Shown: positions 60,244-64,000 of the stretch, in pieces
Position numbering within the stretch: position 1 is the stretch's first letter
Layout: each line of letters begins with the position of its first letter
DNA from: Thermoplasmatota archaeon
GTDB lineage: Archaea; Thermoplasmatota; Thermoplasmata; UBA10834
NCBI GenBank assembly: GCA_018818785.1
Contig: JAHIRF010000005.1
Span: 310,001-374,000, forward strand
DNA: 64,000 nucleotides
Direction of reading: 5' to 3'
Translations under genes and position numbers: made by a program
Notes under the pieces: model-generated
The model's database searches: none
What the model was told of the DNA's origin: nothing
Seen by the model: the letters and a program-made list of their open reading frames with translations, nothing else

Positions 60244-62386
60244 GCGCACCCCACCTCCCCGCTGGTTTCTTGAGTTGATCGACATGATAGACCATCACCA
60301 TCATGTCGGTGTCCGTAACGTTTGTCCCAGAGTATCTTGCCAGCTCGAACAATGAGGTCATCTTTTCTACGAGCGATTCCGAATAGCCTAGGCTCCCCAA
60401 CAGCCGGGCGATCTCCCAATGGGTCATGCTGTCTCTGATCCCGACCTTCCGCTCCTGCGATAAGAACCTGAGGAACGAGTTGTAGTTCCACACGATCAAT
60501 TCTTTCGGTGTGTTGGGCGGCCCGTCGAATTCGATCGAACGGGCTGGAGCGAGGTCCTTGATATCCATCTCTGCGGCTCTAAGGTCGACCTTCATTTGTT
60601 CGAGCGCCTTCTGCTCATTGGTCCACCTACGAACCTTCAGTTGCTTATGCATCTGTAGGGCCTTGACCACGGCGCCTATAGTCGCTATGACTAGGAGCCA
60701 GAAGTAGTACGCGTACTGTCCGAAGAACAGATCGCTTGCAGTAAACGGGACTCCTCCCCAACCTGGTATGATCGGCCAGAATGGGTACTTGTCAGTCTTC
60801 TCTACGATGTATATTAGGAACTCCGCCTCGTCATGCGAAGTCCTCCAATATGAATTCGGGGGATTGAAATCCACCTGGATATGGTGCGATCCTATGGATA
60901 GCGTATATGCTGGTATTGAGAAGGCGAACGAACCTGTGTCGTTGGTTGTCGCGTTGATCAGCACTATGCCATCTATGGATAATGTGACATTCATTCCAGG
61001 AAGGGGATCGCTTGCATTGCCGGCAAGAGTAAAATCGCCCACGACGAAATGGCTCAAGTAGAATACGTCGGAGAACATGTTCAGAGTCAATGTTGTCGGC
61101 ACGTCGACCACTACGGTCTGCACCCCGGAAGCACATGATGCATATGGAAGTGAACCGTTGTATTCGGCATGGATCGTGTGCGTACCGACCTCCAGGGTCC
61201 CGGCAGGGAAGACCTGTTCGTACCCACCCGACAGGCTGGTTCTGAACTCTACCAACTCGTCATCCAACGACAGCGTGCAGGTCTTGTTGGCGAGTGATCC
61301 GCCATAGACATCGCGCAGTGTTATGGACACCGTCAACGATTCTTCGGGAGATAGGACCGTGCCGCTCAGAACGACCGTCAACGAGGTCGGGATCAGTGAG
61401 ATCGAGATTGAGACGGGGTCGGATGTGAGGTTTCCAGATTCGAAGCCCGTTCTAGATATGAGGACATGTGCACCAAGCAACGACTCGTTCAGCGGGATCT
61501 CCCAAGAGAAATCGAACCTGCCCAGCGCACCGGTCACGACCTCGGCGATAACAGCATCGCCCATGACTATTTCAACATGGCAGTCTGACCTGAAGCTGCC
61601 GTTGAAGAACAAGTAACCTCCACCGACGATCTCGTCTCCCAAGTATAGGCTGCTGTCCGATATCCAGAATGTTATGAACGGTTCCACCGATTCCCAGAGG
61701 TCGTCGTTATCGACCATGAAGTCGTAGATCTCCTCCTCCAATGGTATCAGGAGTTCCCTCAACTTCTCAAGCAGCTCCACTAGACGGTTGCCCGAGAACG
61801 GTTCGGTCTCCTCCACAGACAGGGCGGTTATCTCATCCGCCATCACGATCAACGAATCGATCGTGTCGTTGAAAGATCCGATCAGGTGCGATGCGCGGTC
61901 TATTGCGCTCATCGCATAGACCGCATCCTCTCCCTCCAAGGACGAGATGTTCGAAAGCGAGGCCACAAGGACCATGGCTTCGAGCAGCTCCTTTTCGGTT
62001 TGGATGAGCCCCTCCTCGCCGTCAATGAAGTCCGAGAACGGGGGGATCAAGAAGCTGAGGTCCGCATAGCTATCTGCGATATCGGGTGCTTCGTCCAACA
62101 GCTCAGATGCAGGCGTGATCAGCGAGGCCGCCGTCGCCAGCTCCTGAGTTCCACCGCCTATGTCCTCGACGTAGAGCAGCTCGAGCGAGTGCTCGAAGTA
62201 CTGTATCGACGTGTTAAGCAGCGCAACGACGATCTCAAGGTCCGACGTGACGTAGTCGTAGTTCTCGTGAGATATCTCGGCTCTGGCACCCAACGATGCT
62301 ACTGGTACCAGCAGTAGTAACGCGAGCGCAGGGACGATGAGTCTGCGTGCACCTCTTGATGTGTGCTGCGGGGGGCGCATCATCAA
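60233..62386 (-). CDS. Large membrane protein with Ig-like domains and C-terminal DUF4129
   Basis: This 717-aa protein has a signal peptide (RRLIVPALALLLLVPVASL, ending near ARAEI). A helical domain (about 35-230) leads to at least three Ig-like beta domains: VNGGxxFNGSF-type, TVVLSGTVLSPEESLTVSITL, and TLNMFSDVFYLSHFVVGDFTL. A membrane helix (about 570-590, YYFWLLVIATIGAVVKALQ) and a cytoplasmic DUF4129 domain (NSFLRFLSQERKVGIRDSMT, HWEIARLLG, LFELARYSG) close the protein. It is the first of a three-gene operon. TAG ends it at 60233, in the overlap. An inverted repeat lies 37-53 nt before the start. Confidence 0.85.
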   Translation of the reverse strand: MMMRPPQHTSRGARRLIVPALALLLLVPVASLGARAEISHENYDYVTSDLEIVVALLNTSIQYFEHSLELLYVEDIGGGTQELATAASLITPASELLDEAPDIADSYADLSFLIPPFSDFIDGEEGLIQTEKELLEAMVLVASLSNISSLEGEDAVYAMSAIDRASHLIGSFNDTIDSLIVMADEITALSVEETEPFSGNRLVELLEKLRELLIPLEEEIYDFMVDNDDLWESVEPFITFWISDSSLYLGDEIVGGGYLFFNGSFRSDCHVEIVMGDAVIAEVVTGALGRFDFSWEIPLNESLLGAHVLISRTGFESGNLTSDPVSISISLIPTSLTVVLSGTVLSPEESLTVSITLRDVYGGSLANKTCTLSLDDELVEFRTSLSGGYEQVFPAGTLEVGTHTIHAEYNGSLPYASCASGVQTVVVDVPTTLTLNMFSDVFYLSHFVVGDFTLAGNASDPLPGMNVTLSIDGIVLINATTNDTGSFAFSIPAYTLSIGSHHIQVDFNPPNSYWRTSHDEAEFLIYIVEKTDKYPFWPIIPGWGGVPFTASDLFFGQYAYYFWLLVIATIGAVVKALQMHKQLKVRRWTNEQKALEQMKVDLRAAEMDIKDLAPARSIEFDGPPNTPKELIVWNYNSFLRFLSQERKVGIRDSMTHWEIARLLGSLGYSESLVEKMTSLFELARYSGTNVTDTDMMVMVYHVDQLKKPAGRWGAHAG

Positions 62387-62722
62387 ACCAATAATCGTTT
62401 ATCCTATATCTATGAATAGCGAGGCTTCCTAGAAGGAAGCGGTCCTAGATGCCTTTGCATTGAAAAACCAATATTTCTTTGGCATTGCACGCTTCTTGGG
62501 AAGGTCCTGATCCGCTCAAATATCCTTCCATAGACCAATGGGCCAGTATTCTGACGAGGTTCATTCCGCCTCGGGATACATGTGCGGTAAGGCTCTAATC
62601 ATGGATGCGAAGATACCATCACGTACTGCCACTCGTGCCAACTTAGGACGTCTCACATTTTAAGTATCGGGACATTTTCATGGCGGAACAATACGGCACC
62701 AGATTGCGTTTCGGACAGTGCG
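62387..62722. other. Intergenic region, 336 bases, with a strong hairpin
   Basis: GCTTCCT AGA AGGAAGC (62423-62439) is a perfect 7-bp stem with a 3-base loop, 37 nt before the DUF4129 gene (which runs left). It could be an operator or the end of a rightward or leftward transcript. Two GCATTG copies lie near 62459 and 62484. A TATA-like element for the MFS gene may lie near 62657 (ATTTTAAGTA), about 65 nt before its ATG. No gene is seen. Confidence 0.45.
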
Positions 62723-64000
62723 ATGATGAAACCGACGAACAATAATGGCAACGGTCGAGCGATCAAGAACTCGACCTTCGTGCTCATACTCCTGGCATCT
62801 ATAGCCATCATGGTCATGTACGTCGAGGCGATGGCCTTCCCATCGCTGCCGATGGTGATGGAAGACTTCGGGCTGACGCCCCAGGACTATTCCCTCGCCT
62901 CATGGATCATCACGATATACCTCGTCGTCGGGGCAGTTTCCATACCTGTGTTCGGCAAGCTGGGCGACATCTACGGCAAGAAGAAGATGCTCGTCATCGC
63001 GATGTCGTTGTACACGGTCGCGGTGACATTGACGGGTTTCTCCAGAGACTTCTCAGATTCGATATACGTCATGATCGCCTTCAGGGCGTTCCAGGGGCTG
63101 GGCATGTGCATGTTTCCTCTGGCCTTCTCGATCATAAGGGACGAGTTCCCCAAGGGCCAGATCGCTGTGGCCCAGGGAGTGATATCCGCTATGTTCGGGG
63201 TGGGAGCCGCGGTAGGCTTCGTCCTAGGTGGATATGTCACCGACGCGCTCGGATGGGCATGGACCTATCATACCGTTGTGCCATTCATCGCGATAGCCAC
63301 CCTCCTGGTCGCGTTCAAGATGAAGGAGTCACCCGTGAGGTACAAGGGCAAGGTCGATTACATCGGCGCTTCGTTCCTCGGGGGCACCCTGGTCACCTTC
63401 CTGGTAGGAATGACAGAGACGAGCAACCGCGGCTGGACCGACCCCCTCGTCCTGTCTCTGCTAGCTTCATCTGTCGTGCTGCTGTTCATGTTCATATTCT
63501 GGCAGACCAGAGCGAAGGAACCTCTCGTCCGTCCATCTCTGATGGCTCAGAGGGAGATCGCTCTCACGAACATCATCGCGTTCCTGATCGGCTTCGCGAT
63601 GTTCACGGTGTCGCAGACCATCGCTGCGCTCGCGGGCTTCAACTTCGGGCTGGGAGCCATGGAGATCGGCTTGCTGAACCTGCCCATGTCCGGAATAATG
63701 CTGATACTTGGACCCACCGCCGGATTCTTGGTCAAGAAACGCGGCCCCAAGTGGCCTCTGACAATGGGCATGATCATCGGTATCGCAGGCTTCCTCTATA
63801 TGTACAGCTGGCACTCGACCCAGCTGGACGTGATGATCGGCATAGCCATCATGGGCTCTGGATTAGCATTCGCGATGGTCAGCAGCATCAACATAATCAT
63901 CGTGTGCACGCCTAAGGAGGAGACGGGCATATCGACTGGAATGAACATGATCATCAGGACCTCGGGTTCCGTCGTGGGTCCAGCAGTCGCAGCCGTCATC
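62723..64000 (+). CDS. MFS transporter, DHA2/EmrB-QacA-like (partial, runs off the window)
   Basis: The frame is open from ATG 62723 (or 62726) to the last base, giving 426 codons without a stop. Twelve or more hydrophobic segments are visible: the first helix (STFVLILLASIAIMVMYVEA), the motif A region GKLGDIYGKKKMLVIAMSLY, motif C-like GVGAAVGFVLGGYVTDALGW with WTYHTV, and a later GFLVKKRGPKWPLT. These are characteristic of the 14-helix drug:H+ antiporter family. The substrate is unknown. The gene is divergent from the DUF4129 operon with a 336-nt gap. The C-terminal end lies outside the window. Confidence 0.88.
   Translation, partial: MMKPTNNNGNGRAIKNSTFVLILLASIAIMVMYVEAMAFPSLPMVMEDFGLTPQDYSLASWIITIYLVVGAVSIPVFGKLGDIYGKKKMLVIAMSLYTVAVTLTGFSRDFSDSIYVMIAFRAFQGLGMCMFPLAFSIIRDEFPKGQIAVAQGVISAMFGVGAAVGFVLGGYVTDALGWAWTYHTVVPFIAIATLLVAFKMKESPVRYKGKVDYIGASFLGGTLVTFLVGMTETSNRGWTDPLVLSLLASSVVLLFMFIFWQTRAKEPLVRPSLMAQREIALTNIIAFLIGFAMFTVSQTIAALAGFNFGLGAMEIGLLNLPMSGIMLILGPTAGFLVKKRGPKWPLTMGMIIGIAGFLYMYSWHSTQLDVMIGIAIMGSGLAFAMVSSINIIIVCTPKEETGISTGMNMIIRTSGSVVGPAVAAVI

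Noticed and set aside
1-64000. CRISPR array or Cas genes near TnpB
   Set aside because: No regularly spaced direct repeats or cas-like proteins were found. The TnpB here is transposon-type, with zinc ribbon and RuvC but no Cas12-specific context.

Overview
The window looks like a chromosome segment from an archaeon, most likely a Thermoplasmata-type member of the Thermoplasmatota. This is an inference from content, without a marker gene. The evidence is: an archaeal/eukaryotic-type GlcNAc-1-phosphate transferase (31618-32580), an archaeal Lrp regulator, two archaeosortases, DUF835, DUF1616 and DUF4129/DUF4350 proteins, many membrane-anchored surface proteins with Ig, PKD or kelch domains, and archaeal start signals. 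Lead genes often have a TATA-like box about 25 nt before a leaderless ATG/GTG/TTG, while internal operon genes have GGAGG ribosome sites. No rRNA, convincing tRNA or CRISPR array was seen.

Layout. 1-1440: a TnpB (OrfB) nuclease gene enclosed by 23-bp terminal inverted repeats and imperfect direct repeats. 1476-4690: nucleotide-sugar enzymes (Gfo/Idh/MocA oxidoreductase, SDR epimerase, UDP-ManNAc-type dehydrogenase). 4841-7249: a large surface protein. 7438-10235: a same-strand sulfur-transfer cluster (LarC N-domain homologue, TusA, DsrE-like, cysteine desulfurase). 10309-20851: a four-zinc-ribbon protein, UppP, a subtilase with a copper-less cupredoxin tail, an extremely acidic anchored protein, a kelch protein, a DUF835 protein, an Lrp regulator, a 45-aa ORF and an MFS transporter.

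20946-31607 is a visibly more A+T-rich glycan island: an archaeosortase, two GT4 and two GT2 glycosyltransferases, a Wzx-like flippase and two large GT-C-like membrane proteins. It is followed by the AglH/WecA-like lipid-linked sugar initiator at 31618-32580. Together with 1476-4690 and UppP, these genes could make and flip a lipid-linked surface glycan. 32667-42355 holds an orphan ABC ATPase, a TIM-barrel protein, ProC, an archaeal ATPase, DUF1616, then MoxR-DUF58-membrane protein and a second archaeosortase. 42360-48119 encodes a 1919-aa subtilase.

48120-64000: a noncoding stretch with a 9-bp inverted repeat just after a TATA-like box and an archaeosortase sorting-tail fragment; an MttB-superfamily methyltransferase without pyrrolysine; a 1581-aa membrane-anchored family 5 solute-binding protein; a zinc-ribbon/DUF4234 protein; a divergent ArsM / thioredoxin-fold pair around a perfect palindrome; a DUF4129-DUF4350-membrane protein operon; and a partial MFS transporter that runs off the end.

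The main themes are surface glycan assembly, archaeosortase-type protein processing and a sulfur relay next to a nickel-cofactor-like gene. All functional calls come from reading motifs; no database search was run.
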